Counted from the stretch's first letter, positions 9,220 through 18,482 are shown. The stretch is DNA of 64,000 nucleotides from Congregibacter brevis (GCF_045689245.1 NZ_CP136865.1:1674001-1738000), one strand, 5' to 3'. Numbers and translations are program-made. The notes: a model not told the origin generated them from the sequence alone.

Positions 9220-9220
9220 A
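9053..9220 (+). CDS. Possible small upstream ORF overlapping the secA start
   Basis: An open frame of 55 codons from ATG 9053 (61 from TTG 9035) ends with TAA at 9218-9220, whose last A is the first base of the secA ATG (TAATG). secA has no good Shine-Dalgarno sequence of its own, so translation of this frame could re-initiate into secA. The peptide (MNSRHTFYFPGC onward) has no signal peptide and no SecM-type arrest sequence and matches no family I know. It may be chance; the evidence is the overlap and the missing secA ribosome-binding site. Confidence 0.25.
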   Translation: MNSRHTFYFPGCITKHGFVQHQGIFGLRHQPFRTTCREPHTDGLHRPMVGSGATI

Positions 9221-11940
9221 TGATTAACTCTGCTCTTAAAAAAGTTTTTGGTACACGCAACGATCGCGAGCTTAAGCGCATGCGCAAGGTGGTCCGCCAG
9301 ATCAATGCGATGGAAGAAGGCATGCAAGCGTTGGATGACGAGGCTCTTGCGGCTAAAACCGGAGAGTTTCGTGAGCGTCTGAGCTCGGGAGAGACCCTCG
9401 ACAAAATTCTTCCCGAGGCCTTCGCCGTAGCGCGGGAGGCGGGTAAACGGGTTATGGGTATGCGCCATTTTGACGTGCAGCTCGTCGGTGGTATGACTCT
9501 TCACGAAGGGCGCATCGCAGAGCAGCGCACCGGTGAGGGAAAGACGCTGGTAGCGACCTTGGCGGCCTATCTGAATGCACTGAGCGGCAGCGCGGTACAT
9601 CTCATTACTGTGAATGATTACCTCGCTGGTCGAGACGCCCAATGGATGTCGCCGCTGTACAACTTCCTGGGACTTAGCGTTGGCGTGGTTCGCTCTGGAC
9701 AGACCCCCGAAGAAAAGCGCAACGCGTATCAATCCGATGTGATTTACGGCACTAACAATGAGTTTGGCTTTGATTATCTTCGCGACAACATGGCGTTCTC
9801 TCTTGAGGACAAAATGCAAGGGGACCTCAGTTTTGCCATCGTCGACGAAGTGGATTCCATCCTCATTGACGAAGCGCGGACTCCGCTCATTATCTCTGGT
9901 GCAGCCCAGGATAGCTCAGAGCTTTACAAGCGCATCAACAAGCTCGTGCCTTCATTGCAGCGCGAAGACGAGGGGCAGGACGGGCACTATACGGTCGACG
10001 AAAAGCTACGTCAGGTAGAGCTGACGGAATCCGGGCATGAATTTGTAGAGGAAATGCTGGTACGCGAGGGTATGCTCGAAGAGGGAGATAGCCTTTACGC
10101 ATCGACCAACCTGTCTCTTCTTCATCATGTGCACACAGGCTTGCGAGCCCATGTGATGTTTAGTCGCGATGTGGAGTACATCGTACAAGGCGGGCAGGTG
10201 GTGCTCATCGACGAGCACACAGGGCGGACTATGCCGGGTCGTCGTCTTTCCGAAGGTCTCCACCAGGCTATTGAAGCTAAAGAAGCTGTGGAAATTCAAA
10301 GCGAGAGTCAAACCCTCGCATCGACAACATTCCAGAATTACTTCCGGCTCTACGACAAACTTTCAGGCATGACGGGCACAGCGGACACCGAAGCTTTTGA
10401 GTTTCGGCAGATTTACGGCCTTGAGGTGGTCGTGATACCGACAAACAAGGATATGGTTCGCAAGGACATGAACGACCTTGTGTACTTGACCAGCGAGGAG
10501 AAGCTGGACGCCATCGTTGAGGATGTTAAGCACTGCATGGAGATTGGTGCGCCCGCACTGGTCGGAACCGCTTCAGTGGAAACCTCCGAGGAGCTGTCTG
10601 CTCGCTTTAAGAAGTCGGGAGTAGCTCATAAAGTATTGAATGCGAAGTATCACGAGCAGGAAGCGGAAATTATTGCTCAGGCGGGGCGTCCTGGCGTCGT
10701 GACCATCGCAACCAACATGGCCGGCCGAGGCACAGATATTGTTCTGGGCGGAAACCTCGAAGCCGAGCTGCGTCAAGCCGGGGACATCAGCGACGAACAA
10801 CGCGAAGCGATGCAGGCGGATTGGGAAGAGCGGCACGCCAAGGTTCTCGAGGCGGGCGGCTTGCATATTCTTGGTACCGAGCGCCACGAGTCTCGCCGCA
10901 TCGATAATCAGTTGAGGGGGCGTGCGGGACGTCAGGGTGATCCTGGAGTGTCACGCTTTTATCTCTCCCTTGAAGATAACCTCATGCGCATCTTTGCTTC
11001 TGATCGCGTTAAGAACTTCATGCAGGCTTTGGGCATGGAAAAAGGTGAGGCTATTGAGCATCGCATGGTTACCAATGCGATCGAGAAGGCCCAGCGCAAG
11101 GTCGAGGGACGCAACTTTGATATCCGCAAGCAGTTGCTAGAGTACGATGACGTTGCGAACGATCAGCGTCAGATCATCTACCAGCAACGCAACGACCTAC
11201 TGACGGAGGCTGAGATCTCCGACACGATCACGGCTATTCGTCACGATGTTGTGAATCAGGCTATCGACAGTTTCATCCCTCCTATGAGCGTCGAAGAGCA
11301 GTGGGACGTGCCAGGGCTCGAACGCCAGCTTGAGGCAGAGTTCGCCATAACATTGCCGATTCAGCAGTGGTTGGAAGAAGATGACAAGCTCCACGAAGAC
11401 GCCATTCGCGAGCGTGTTCTGGCGGAGATACAGCAGGCCTATGACCTTAAGGGCGAGAACGTTGGCCCCGACATGCTGCGTATTGAAAAGCAGATAATGC
11501 TGCAGGTTTTGGACACGCTCTGGAAAGAACACCTCGCAACCATGGATCATCTGCGGCAAGGTATTCATCTTCGTGCCTACGCTCAAAAGAATCCTAAACA
11601 GGAGTACAAGCGAGAGTCATTTGAGCTGTTTCAGGAACTGCTCTCCAGTCTTAAGTACGAGGTCGTGAAGTTTCTCAGTCACGTGCAAATTCAGAAGAAG
11701 AATGAGGCTGAACTGATCGAGCAGCAACGTCGCCACGAAGCAGAGCAGGCTAAGTTGGCGTTTCAACATGCGCAGGCATCCGGTATGGCACCGGCGCAAC
11801 CTGCTGACGCCCCTAATTCGGAACAGGCTGAGGCTCCTCCTGCGCAGCCGATCACCCGTAGCGAGCCTAAAGTGGGTCGTAACGATCCTTGCCCCTGCGG
11901 TAGCGGCAAAAAGTACAAGCAATGTCACGGTGCGCTCTAA
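9220..11940 (+). CDS. secA: Preprotein translocase ATPase SecA
   Basis: SecA is the motor that pushes unfolded preproteins through SecYEG. The 906-residue protein has the DEAD-type nucleotide-binding domain with Walker A GEGKT (about 105-109) and the Walker B region VDEVDSILIDEARTPLI near 208-224. The second helicase domain carries NMAGRGTDI near 505-513 and the LRGRAGRQGD segment near 565. The C terminus is the SEC-C zinc motif CPCGSGKKYKQCH that binds SecB and lipids. Length is normal. argJ follows after 18 bases. Confidence 0.99.
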   Translation: MINSALKKVFGTRNDRELKRMRKVVRQINAMEEGMQALDDEALAAKTGEFRERLSSGETLDKILPEAFAVAREAGKRVMGMRHFDVQLVGGMTLHEGRIAEQRTGEGKTLVATLAAYLNALSGSAVHLITVNDYLAGRDAQWMSPLYNFLGLSVGVVRSGQTPEEKRNAYQSDVIYGTNNEFGFDYLRDNMAFSLEDKMQGDLSFAIVDEVDSILIDEARTPLIISGAAQDSSELYKRINKLVPSLQREDEGQDGHYTVDEKLRQVELTESGHEFVEEMLVREGMLEEGDSLYASTNLSLLHHVHTGLRAHVMFSRDVEYIVQGGQVVLIDEHTGRTMPGRRLSEGLHQAIEAKEAVEIQSESQTLASTTFQNYFRLYDKLSGMTGTADTEAFEFRQIYGLEVVVIPTNKDMVRKDMNDLVYLTSEEKLDAIVEDVKHCMEIGAPALVGTASVETSEELSARFKKSGVAHKVLNAKYHEQEAEIIAQAGRPGVVTIATNMAGRGTDIVLGGNLEAELRQAGDISDEQREAMQADWEERHAKVLEAGGLHILGTERHESRRIDNQLRGRAGRQGDPGVSRFYLSLEDNLMRIFASDRVKNFMQALGMEKGEAIEHRMVTNAIEKAQRKVEGRNFDIRKQLLEYDDVANDQRQIIYQQRNDLLTEAEISDTITAIRHDVVNQAIDSFIPPMSVEEQWDVPGLERQLEAEFAITLPIQQWLEEDDKLHEDAIRERVLAEIQQAYDLKGENVGPDMLRIEKQIMLQVLDTLWKEHLATMDHLRQGIHLRAYAQKNPKQEYKRESFELFQELLSSLKYEVVKFLSHVQIQKKNEAELIEQQRRHEAEQAKLAFQHAQASGMAPAQPADAPNSEQAEAPPAQPITRSEPKVGRNDPCPCGSGKKYKQCHGAL

Positions 11941-11958
11941 GCGCCTCTCCCACGGGTA

Positions 11959-13197
11959 ATGACCTCTACGGACTCTGAAGGCTTCGAGAGTGTCTCCAGG
12001 CTGCTTCCGGTCCCTGGAGTCACAGTTGCAGCTGTCGAGGCGGGGATCCGTTACCCGGATCGCCGCGACCTTGTAGCGCTGAGCTTTATTGAAGGTACCA
12101 CTGCCGCTGCGGTCTTTACCCGAAACGCCTTTTGCGCAGCACCGGTCATCGTCGCGCGGGAGCATCTTCTTCAATCCCAATTCAAACCACGCTTGCTGCT
12201 CATTAATACCGGCAATGCCAATGCCGGGACCGGTGAGCCAGGAATGGAAGTGGCACGCCGCACCTGTGATGACGCTGCAGCACTCCTTGGATTAAATCCG
12301 AATGAAGTGTTGCCCTTTTCTACAGGCGTCATCGGCGAAGATCTGCCTGTGGAAAGATTAACTGCGGCGCTACCTGAGTTGTTTGTGCAGCGCTCTCCCA
12401 GGCACTGGGATGCAGCCGCTATCGGTATTATGACCACCGATACGCGTCCAAAAGCGGGTTCCCGAGAGTTCTCTGCAAACGGTAAGAGCTATGTACTCAC
12501 CGGCATAGCGAAGGGTGCCGGGATGCTTCGTCCGCATCTGGCGACAATGCTGTCCTTTTTGGCTACCGATGCCCCTATTGCCGACCGGGTGTTGGATATC
12601 TTGCTTCGTCGTGCTGTGGAGGGTTCCTTTCATAGGATCACCGTGGATGGGGATACGTCCACTAACGACGCTGTCGTTCTTGCTGCGACCGGTGCCAGCG
12701 GCGACTCGCTGTGTGACGATCCTAATTCCGAGTTGGCTTTGGCGCTTGCGATGGCGCTGGAATCTCTGTGTATTGAGCTCGCCCAAGGTTTGGTGAGGGA
12801 CGGAGAGGGCGCGAGCAAGTTCGTTGAGATTGATGTGAGCGGCGGAGCGGATGAACAGGAGTGTTTGGATGTGGCCTTTACTATTGCTCACTCGCCTTTG
12901 GTAAAAACTGCGCTGTTTGCCGGGGACCCAAATTGGGGGCGGGTACTTGCGGCGATCGGTAGGTCGGGCCTGTCGAAACTCGACGTTACCGGGGTGCGTG
13001 TTTTTATCAACGATTTGATCATTGCCGAAAAGGGCGCGCGTTCAAAGGACTACGTCGAATCCGATGTTGCACGGCTGATGGCTGGTGCAGAATTAAAACT
13101 GGGAATAGAGCTTGGGCGCGGTTCAGCTCGTACTTCTGTCTGGACATCAGATTTTTCCTATGACTACGTACGTATCAACGCCGAGTATCGGAGTTAG
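11959..13197 (+). CDS. argJ: Bifunctional ornithine acetyltransferase / N-acetylglutamate synthase ArgJ
   Basis: ArgJ recycles the acetyl group of N-acetylornithine onto glutamate in arginine biosynthesis. The 412-residue precursor is autocleaved before a threonine nucleophile; here that is Thr196 in the segment KGAGMLRPHLATMLSF. The oxyanion-hole region NTGNANAGTG (about 83-92) and the C-terminal GDPNWGRVLAAIGR motif are also present. Whether the enzyme is bifunctional or only recycles acetyl groups cannot be told from sequence alone. secA-argJ-mutT is a gene order I recall from Pseudomonas. Confidence 0.97.
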   Translation: MTSTDSEGFESVSRLLPVPGVTVAAVEAGIRYPDRRDLVALSFIEGTTAAAVFTRNAFCAAPVIVAREHLLQSQFKPRLLLINTGNANAGTGEPGMEVARRTCDDAAALLGLNPNEVLPFSTGVIGEDLPVERLTAALPELFVQRSPRHWDAAAIGIMTTDTRPKAGSREFSANGKSYVLTGIAKGAGMLRPHLATMLSFLATDAPIADRVLDILLRRAVEGSFHRITVDGDTSTNDAVVLAATGASGDSLCDDPNSELALALAMALESLCIELAQGLVRDGEGASKFVEIDVSGGADEQECLDVAFTIAHSPLVKTALFAGDPNWGRVLAAIGRSGLSKLDVTGVRVFINDLIIAEKGARSKDYVESDVARLMAGAELKLGIELGRGSARTSVWTSDFSYDYVRINAEYRS

Positions 13198-13203
13198 AAG
13201 GGC

Positions 13204-13635
13204 GTGTCTGATAACTCTAGAATGGGCGCCGACGATGTATCGGCTTTGGTGCATGTTGCGGTCGCCGTTATTCTTGGGGATGACGAGCAGGTTTTGCTCA
13301 CCCAACGACATGCTGATAGCCATCAAGGGGGGCTCTGGGAGTTTCCCGGGGGTAAGCTTGAGTCAGGAGAAAGCCTCTCCGGCGCCTTGCTGCGGGAGCT
13401 TCGTGAAGAGTTGGGTATTGAGGTATCTGCGCACCACGCTCTTCTGAGGATTGAGCATGACTACGGCGATAAGCGGGTTTTGCTTGATGTTCATTGCGTG
13501 ACTGAGTTCGAGGGCGAGCCCTCGCCCTGTGAGGGGCAACCCATGCGCTGGGTCGGTGTTTCAGAACTCGGTGATTATGCCTTTCCCGAAGCCAATGGAG
13601 CTATTGTGCGCGCCCTTGTAAGCGGAGCGCGTTAA
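13204..13635 (+). CDS. mutT: Nudix hydrolase, MutT-type 8-oxo-dGTP diphosphatase
   Basis: The protein hydrolyses oxidised dGTP (8-oxo-dGTP) so that it is not incorporated opposite A. The complete Nudix box GGKLESGE...RELREELG lies at about residues 49-71 of 143. The start could be GTG 13204, which is very close to AGAAGGG, or ATG 13222, which gives 137 residues and starts closer to the conserved VHVAVAVIL strand. Its TAA overlaps the coaE stop on the other strand in a shared TTAA, so the two genes converge with no spacer. Confidence 0.9.
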   Translation: MSDNSRMGADDVSALVHVAVAVILGDDEQVLLTQRHADSHQGGLWEFPGGKLESGESLSGALLRELREELGIEVSAHHALLRIEHDYGDKRVLLDVHCVTEFEGEPSPCEGQPMRWVGVSELGDYAFPEANGAIVRALVSGAR

Positions 13636-14252
13636 GCCTCAGCACTGCTGCTGGTCGCGAGAGCTAAAAGTCTTTCGTGCAGGTCCATTACCTGAGCGTC
13701 AAGGTTCTCTAGGCTTCCGTTGTTGTCTATCACGCTGTCTGCCTTTGCTAAGCGATTCTCACGAGACATCTGTGCAGCCATTATGGAGCGCACAAGTTCC
13801 TCGCTGTTGCTGTCGCGTGTAATCGTTCGTGCGACTTGAGTCGATTCGGGAACATCGACGACCACTACGTGCTCTACGAATTCACTTTGCGAACCCTCCA
13901 GCAATAAAGGGGAGCTTAGTACCGCGTAGGGTGATGTGGCTTCGGCGAGCTGTTGGGCGATGCTCTGTCCTATCAGCGGGTGAGTAAGCGCCTCCAGCCA
14001 CTGCCGCTCCTTTGGATCGGAGAACACAATGCGCCTCAATGCCGCACGATCCAGAGTCCCATCGTCCAGAAGGATCTCTTCTCCGAAGCGACGAGCGATC
14101 GCCCTGAGTGCGGGGCTGCCCGCTTCTACTACCTCCCTAGCGACAATGTCTGCATCCACAATATGCACACCAAGAGGGAGTAGTCGGTCGGTAACAGCAC
14201 TTTTGCCACTACCGATACCACCGGTTATACCGACGCGAAGGGGATTGGTCAT
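13632..14252 (-). CDS. coaE: Dephospho-CoA kinase CoaE
   Basis: CoaE phosphorylates the 3'-hydroxyl of dephospho-CoA, the last step of coenzyme A synthesis. The open frame extends up to 14306, but the ATG at 14252 overlaps the pilD TGA as ATGA and begins MTNPLRVGITGGIGSGKS, placing the P-loop at about residues 10-17 as usual. The protein is then 206 residues. It is the last gene of the pilB-pilC-pilD-coaE run, an arrangement known from Pseudomonas and other gammaproteobacteria. Confidence 0.95.
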   Translation of the reverse strand: MTNPLRVGITGGIGSGKSAVTDRLLPLGVHIVDADIVAREVVEAGSPALRAIARRFGEEILLDDGTLDRAALRRIVFSDPKERQWLEALTHPLIGQSIAQQLAEATSPYAVLSSPLLLEGSQSEFVEHVVVVDVPESTQVARTITRDSNSEELVRSIMAAQMSRENRLAKADSVIDNNGSLENLDAQVMDLHERLLALATSSSAEA

Positions 14253-15130
14253 GGGCTGCCAAGGAGTATTGCTGAGAGTGCGCCGCCCCAGAGCAGACTT
14301 ATCCATCCCGCCGCAGCTAGATAGGGACCAAACGGTAGGGGGCTAGAGCGATCTTTCCCTTGCACAGCAATGATGAGAATTCCCAGGACAGCGCCTACTG
14401 CAGATGAAAGCAGAATGATGATCGGCAGGCTTTGCCATCCAAGCCATGCGCCGAGAGCGGCCAGCAGTTTAAAGTCACCGTAACCCATGCCCTCCTTACC
14501 AGTGGCGAGTTTGAAGGCCCAATAAATAGTCCACAGTAAAAGATAGCCCGCGGCGGCGCCTATGATGGCGTCAACCGGCAATACGGGCCCCCAAAACACG
14601 TTGAACAAAAGTCCGGCCCATAACAGCGGTAGCGTCACATCGTCGGGCAATAGTTGCGTATCAATATCAATGACGGCCAGCGCTATAAGCGTCCAGGTAA
14701 ACAGCAGGTAGGCGAGCAGTGCGGGTTCTACACCGATGTGAAACGCAACGACCAGCGAGGCGACCGCGCTGGTTAGCTCTACTAGCGGGTATCGCCAGCC
14801 GATACTTGTCCCGCAGCTCGAGCATCTGCCACGGAGTGCTATAAAACTGATAACGGGGATGTTCTCCCAGGGTTTGATCGCGTGCTGGCAGTGAGGACAA
14901 TGGGAGCCCGGGAAGGCCAGCGAGAACCTTTCTTCAGTCGCCTCTTGGCCGTCATCAATCTCAAGCAGAGCGCGACAATCTCTTCGCCACTCCCTTTGCA
15001 TCATTTCTGGTAGTCGAAGAATGACTACGTTCAGAAAGCTGCCAACCAAAAGACCAAGCGACCCGACCAACAAGTAAAAATACGCGGGGTACTCGATCAA
15101 AAACTCACTGAGCATGGGAGATTGGCTCAT
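14249..15130 (-). CDS. pilD: Prepilin peptidase / N-methyltransferase PilD
   Basis: PilD is the membrane aspartyl protease that removes the leader of type IV prepilins and methylates the new N-terminal Phe. In 293 residues it has the cytoplasmic zinc-type motif CPHC...CSSC (Cys 78, 81, 103, 106). The two catalytic aspartates lie in AVIDIDTQLLPDD (about 152-164) and the GYGDFK motif (about 216-221). About eight hydrophobic segments follow the usual pattern. No other prepilin peptidase lies in the window, so it should also process the GspG-K pseudopilins. Confidence 0.97.
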   Translation of the reverse strand: MSQSPMLSEFLIEYPAYFYLLVGSLGLLVGSFLNVVILRLPEMMQREWRRDCRALLEIDDGQEATEERFSLAFPGSHCPHCQHAIKPWENIPVISFIALRGRCSSCGTSIGWRYPLVELTSAVASLVVAFHIGVEPALLAYLLFTWTLIALAVIDIDTQLLPDDVTLPLLWAGLLFNVFWGPVLPVDAIIGAAAGYLLLWTIYWAFKLATGKEGMGYGDFKLLAALGAWLGWQSLPIIILLSSAVGAVLGILIIAVQGKDRSSPLPFGPYLAAAGWISLLWGGALSAILLGSP

Positions 15131-15183
15131 TGTCTGTCGTCGAAGGGCAGCTGCTGGCCGCGGAGAATTTTGCTTACGCGCGC

Positions 15184-16401
15184 TTAGATTACGGATCCCA
15201 ACATGAAGATTGGCAGGTACATAGCGATCATGAGGCCGCCGACCAACACTCCCAGAATCGACATGATCATTGGCTCCATCAGGGAGCTGAGGCTATCTAC
15301 GGCATTGTCCACGGCTTCTTCATAGTGAGTAGCCACTTTATCCAGCATTTCGTCGAGCTGACCGGATTCCTCACCGATGGAGATCATCTGCAGCAGCATG
15401 TTGGGGAACAACCCCGTGCTCTTTACAGAGTTGTAGAGTGTGGAGCCGGTAGTAACGTCGTCACGAATTTGCAGAATAGCCTCGCTGTACACCGCGTTGC
15501 CTGCAGCGCCCGCTGTGGATTCCAGAGCGTCTACGAGAGGAACACCCGCGTTAAACGTAGTTGCCAGCGTCCTGGAAAAACGCGCGACCACAGAATCATG
15601 AACGATTCCCCCAAAAATAGGGAGCTTTAACATTAGGCGATCGATGGAGTCGCTGAAACTCTTCGAGCGGATTCGCGCCTCTTTAAATGCGTAAACTGTG
15701 GCTACGATGCCGATGACAATAATAAACCACCACGCTTGCATGAAATCTGACAGGCCCAGAACCATCAGGGTGAACGCAGGCAAGTCTGCCCCAAAGCTGG
15801 AAAATGTCTCCGCAAACTGCGGCACAACCTTGACCAGCAGGATGCCCGAAACGACCAATGCGACGACGATGACCGCGGTTGGGTAGGTTAGAGCCTTTTT
15901 GATTTTTGCCTTTAACTGCTCGGTTTTCTCTTTATAAGTGGCCACACGGTCGAGCATGGTTTCAAGTGTACCGGCGGACTCTCCCGCACCTACCAGAGAG
16001 CAAAATAGCTCGTCAAAATGTCTCGGATGCTTCTCTAGGGAAAGGGCAAGGCCGCCACCCGCTGAAACGTCATTCTTGATGCCGCTAACGAGCTCTTTCA
16101 TCGAGGGATTTTCCAGCCCGTCGCCCACGATATCAAAGCTCTGCACAAGCGGTACGCCCGCTTTCATCATGGTCGCCATCTGGCGAGTGAAGATGGCGAT
16201 GTCTGCTGGCTTAATGGGTTTTTTCCTGGCGCTGAAGAGGGGTTTCGGCTTTCTACGCACCGAGCGTGGGTTGATGCCCTTTTGTCGCAGCTGAGCGCGC
16301 GCCATCGCTTGCGACGGCGCGTTAATCTCACCCTTGGTCTGGCGCCCGTTTTTATCGGTGCCGCTCCAAGTAAACAGTTCGCTGGTAGCCGTCGTCGCCA
16401 T
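15184..16401 (-). CDS. pilC: Type IV pilus inner-membrane platform protein PilC
   Basis: PilC is the GspF-family polytopic protein that couples the PilB and PilT motors to pilus assembly. The 405-residue product has two GspF repeats: a first cytoplasmic domain around residues 70-190 starting with ARKKPIKPADIAIFTRQMATMM, then membrane segments. A second repeat from about 270 contains FSRTLATTFNAGVPLVDAL, and a final membrane helix ends the protein. It lies between pilB and pilD on the same strand with gaps of about 55 bases on each side. Confidence 0.96.
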   Translation of the reverse strand: MATTATSELFTWSGTDKNGRQTKGEINAPSQAMARAQLRQKGINPRSVRRKPKPLFSARKKPIKPADIAIFTRQMATMMKAGVPLVQSFDIVGDGLENPSMKELVSGIKNDVSAGGGLALSLEKHPRHFDELFCSLVGAGESAGTLETMLDRVATYKEKTEQLKAKIKKALTYPTAVIVVALVVSGILLVKVVPQFAETFSSFGADLPAFTLMVLGLSDFMQAWWFIIVIGIVATVYAFKEARIRSKSFSDSIDRLMLKLPIFGGIVHDSVVARFSRTLATTFNAGVPLVDALESTAGAAGNAVYSEAILQIRDDVTTGSTLYNSVKSTGLFPNMLLQMISIGEESGQLDEMLDKVATHYEEAVDNAVDSLSSLMEPMIMSILGVLVGGLMIAMYLPIFMLGSVI

Positions 16402-16457
16402 GGTGTTTGGCTTATCTCCTGTCGCTCTCGTAAAACCTGATAATGCCAGATTTTGTG

Positions 16458-18179
16458 TCAGTCAATCGTAACGCGGTTTACTTCCTCAAGACTAATGAGT
16501 CCTTCGGCACATTTCCGCAGTGCAGAAGTTCGAAGATCCGCGAACCCATGGGCGCGGGCTTGTCGTGAGATCTCCAAGGAGTTCCCGTCTTCCATGATGG
16601 TGTTGGCGATTTCGGGCGTGATTCGCACGACTTCGTAAATGCCCACGCGACCTTTGTAACCATCTTTACAGGCGTCGCAACCAACCGCTTTCATAATCGT
16701 CGCTGTCGCCAACATCTCGTCGGTGAATCCCTCGTCCATCAGCGTGTCATGAGGTATATCGGCGGGTGCTGCGCACTCCTTGCAAAGACGTCGTCCCAGT
16801 CGCTGAGCGATGATCAAGCTTACTGAGGTCGCGACGTTGAAAGCGGGGACTCCCATGTTGAGAAGGCGGCTTATGGTTTCTGCTGCGCTATTGGTGTGGA
16901 GTGTGGAAAGTACGAGGTGACCCGTCTGCGCCGCCTTAATAGCGATTTCTGCAGTTTCAAGGTCGCGAATCTCTCCCACCATGATGATGTCGGGATCTTG
17001 ACGTAGGAATGAACGGAGCGCTTCAGCGAAGTTCAGCCCGACCTTGGCGTTTACATGCACCTGATTGATGCCGGAGAGGTTTATTTCTACAGGGTCCTCT
17101 GCCGTCGAAATGTTGCGCTCGGGCTCGTTGAGGATGTTGAGACCGGTGTAAAGTGAGACGGTCTTACCCGAGCCAGTAGGACCCGTCACAAGAATCATGC
17201 CCTGAGGCTGTTTCAGCGCCTTCATAAACATTTCTTTTTGGTCTGGATCGTAGCCCAAGGCGTCGATACCCATTTGTGCACTTGTAGGATCCAAGATCCG
17301 CAGCACGATTTTTTCGCCAAAAAGTGTTGGAAGGGTGTTGACGCGAAAATCGATTGATCGGTTTCGCGAAAGCTTCATCTGGATACGGCCGTCCTGCGGC
17401 ATGCGACGCTCGGAGATATCCATCTGAGACATCACCTTCAAACGTGCGGAGAGGCGAGGTGCCAGGTTACGTGGCGGGCGAACCACTTCGCGCAGAACGC
17501 CGTCTGTACGAAAGCGGACTCGATAATCTTTTTCATAGGGCTCAAAGTGAATATCCGACGCACCCTGTTTAATAGCGTCTACAAGAACCTTGTTTACGAA
17601 ACGAACGATGGGGGTCTCGTCAACGTTACTGCTATCGTCTCCCTCCTCAGCGCCCGGGTCGTCAACCGCCCCGATATCGATCTCGTCGAACTCATCGGAC
17701 TCGAGATCGTCGAGCCCGCCGCCGATGTCGTCCTGAGCCTCGCTCCATTCCGCAATCGCTTTTTGTAGGCTCTTCTCGTCAACGAGAATAGCTTCGGTAT
17801 TGAGACCGGTGTGGAACTTGATTTCGTCCAGGGCCGCAAGGTTTGTGGGGTCAGAAACCGCAATGAAGAGACGCTTGCCACGGCTGTAAAGAGGAAGAGC
17901 ATGATGCTTGGTGACGAGCTCTGGCTCTACGACGCCTTGAGGGAGAAATTGAGAATCAAAAGCACTGATATCAAAGCGGGCGGCACCGAACTCTTGCGAT
18001 GCCAGTTCGGCGAGCTTGTGGCTATCAATTTTAACTTCATCAACTAGGTAGCGAACGAAGGGTATTCGCTCGTTGGCTGCGGCGGCCTGCGCCTTTGATG
18101 CCTGGTCGGCATCCAGAAGCCCCTCGATTACTAGTCGACCTGCCAGGCCCGAGGGTTTACCGCTGACTCGTTCGTTCAT
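16458..18179 (-). CDS. pilB: Type IV pilus extension ATPase PilB
   Basis: PilB powers pilin polymerisation. The 573-residue protein has an N-terminal T2SSE_N (MshEN-like) domain, an acidic linker at about 148-188, the ATPase core with Walker A GPTGSGKT (about 333-340), Walker B DPDIIMVGEIRD and a tetracysteine zinc motif (CKEC...CDAC) near 460-510. Compared with GspE in this window it is about 70 residues longer, mainly in the N-terminal part. It is transcribed away from pilA, and its promoter should lie in the shared 370-base gap. Confidence 0.96.
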   Translation of the reverse strand: MNERVSGKPSGLAGRLVIEGLLDADQASKAQAAAANERIPFVRYLVDEVKIDSHKLAELASQEFGAARFDISAFDSQFLPQGVVEPELVTKHHALPLYSRGKRLFIAVSDPTNLAALDEIKFHTGLNTEAILVDEKSLQKAIAEWSEAQDDIGGGLDDLESDEFDEIDIGAVDDPGAEEGDDSSNVDETPIVRFVNKVLVDAIKQGASDIHFEPYEKDYRVRFRTDGVLREVVRPPRNLAPRLSARLKVMSQMDISERRMPQDGRIQMKLSRNRSIDFRVNTLPTLFGEKIVLRILDPTSAQMGIDALGYDPDQKEMFMKALKQPQGMILVTGPTGSGKTVSLYTGLNILNEPERNISTAEDPVEINLSGINQVHVNAKVGLNFAEALRSFLRQDPDIIMVGEIRDLETAEIAIKAAQTGHLVLSTLHTNSAAETISRLLNMGVPAFNVATSVSLIIAQRLGRRLCKECAAPADIPHDTLMDEGFTDEMLATATIMKAVGCDACKDGYKGRVGIYEVVRITPEIANTIMEDGNSLEISRQARAHGFADLRTSALRKCAEGLISLEEVNRVTID

Positions 18180-18330
18180 GCGTAGCTGCCCTGTAAGAAG
18201 TTTCAGAGTATAGCGGGAGGTTTATCGCGGCTGAAGTGCTTCATAGTAATGAAAGTGGTGATTTGTCTAACTTAGGTGCAGGCAAGATGCTACTTTTTAG
18301 GCGCATTTACGCCTCGTAGTGGCTTTGCGG

Positions 18331-18347
18331 CTGACAAAAAATGTCAG
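18331..18347. promoter_or_regulatory. Inverted repeat, candidate PilR-type activator site upstream of pilA
   Basis: CTGACA and TGTCAG arms are separated by five A's, about 120 bases upstream of the predicted sigma-54 promoter, a normal distance for an enhancer. The TGTC core after an A-rich run resembles the PilR recognition element described in Pseudomonas, as I recall it. No pilR gene is in this window, so the link is inference. Confidence 0.4.
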
Positions 18348-18466
18348 TAAGTGGTTCATTTGGGGAGCTAGAGCCAGATGCCGTCAGCCTATCCTTACAT
18401 TGAGCTTACTCTCGATATTTTTTAAATTATTGATTTAATTACTATTTTATAGAAATTTTCAAGGTT

Positions 18467-18482
18467 TGGCCCACAAAATGCT
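18467..18482 (+). promoter_or_regulatory. Sigma-54 (RpoN) promoter of pilA
   Basis: TGGCCCAC-N4-TGCT matches the -24/-12 consensus TGGCACG-N4-TTGC(A/T): the GG and GC dinucleotides are exactly 12 bases apart (18468 and 18480). Initiation would fall near 18493, leaving a leader of about 60 bases before the pilA ATG. pilA genes of Pseudomonas are known to be RpoN-dependent, which supports the reading. Confidence 0.72.

Noticed and set aside
9035..9220. SecM secretion monitor upstream of secA
   Set aside because: The frame lacks a signal peptide and the C-terminal arrest residues (F-x4-WI-x4-GIRAGP) of SecM; only the position fits, so it is kept as an unassigned frame.
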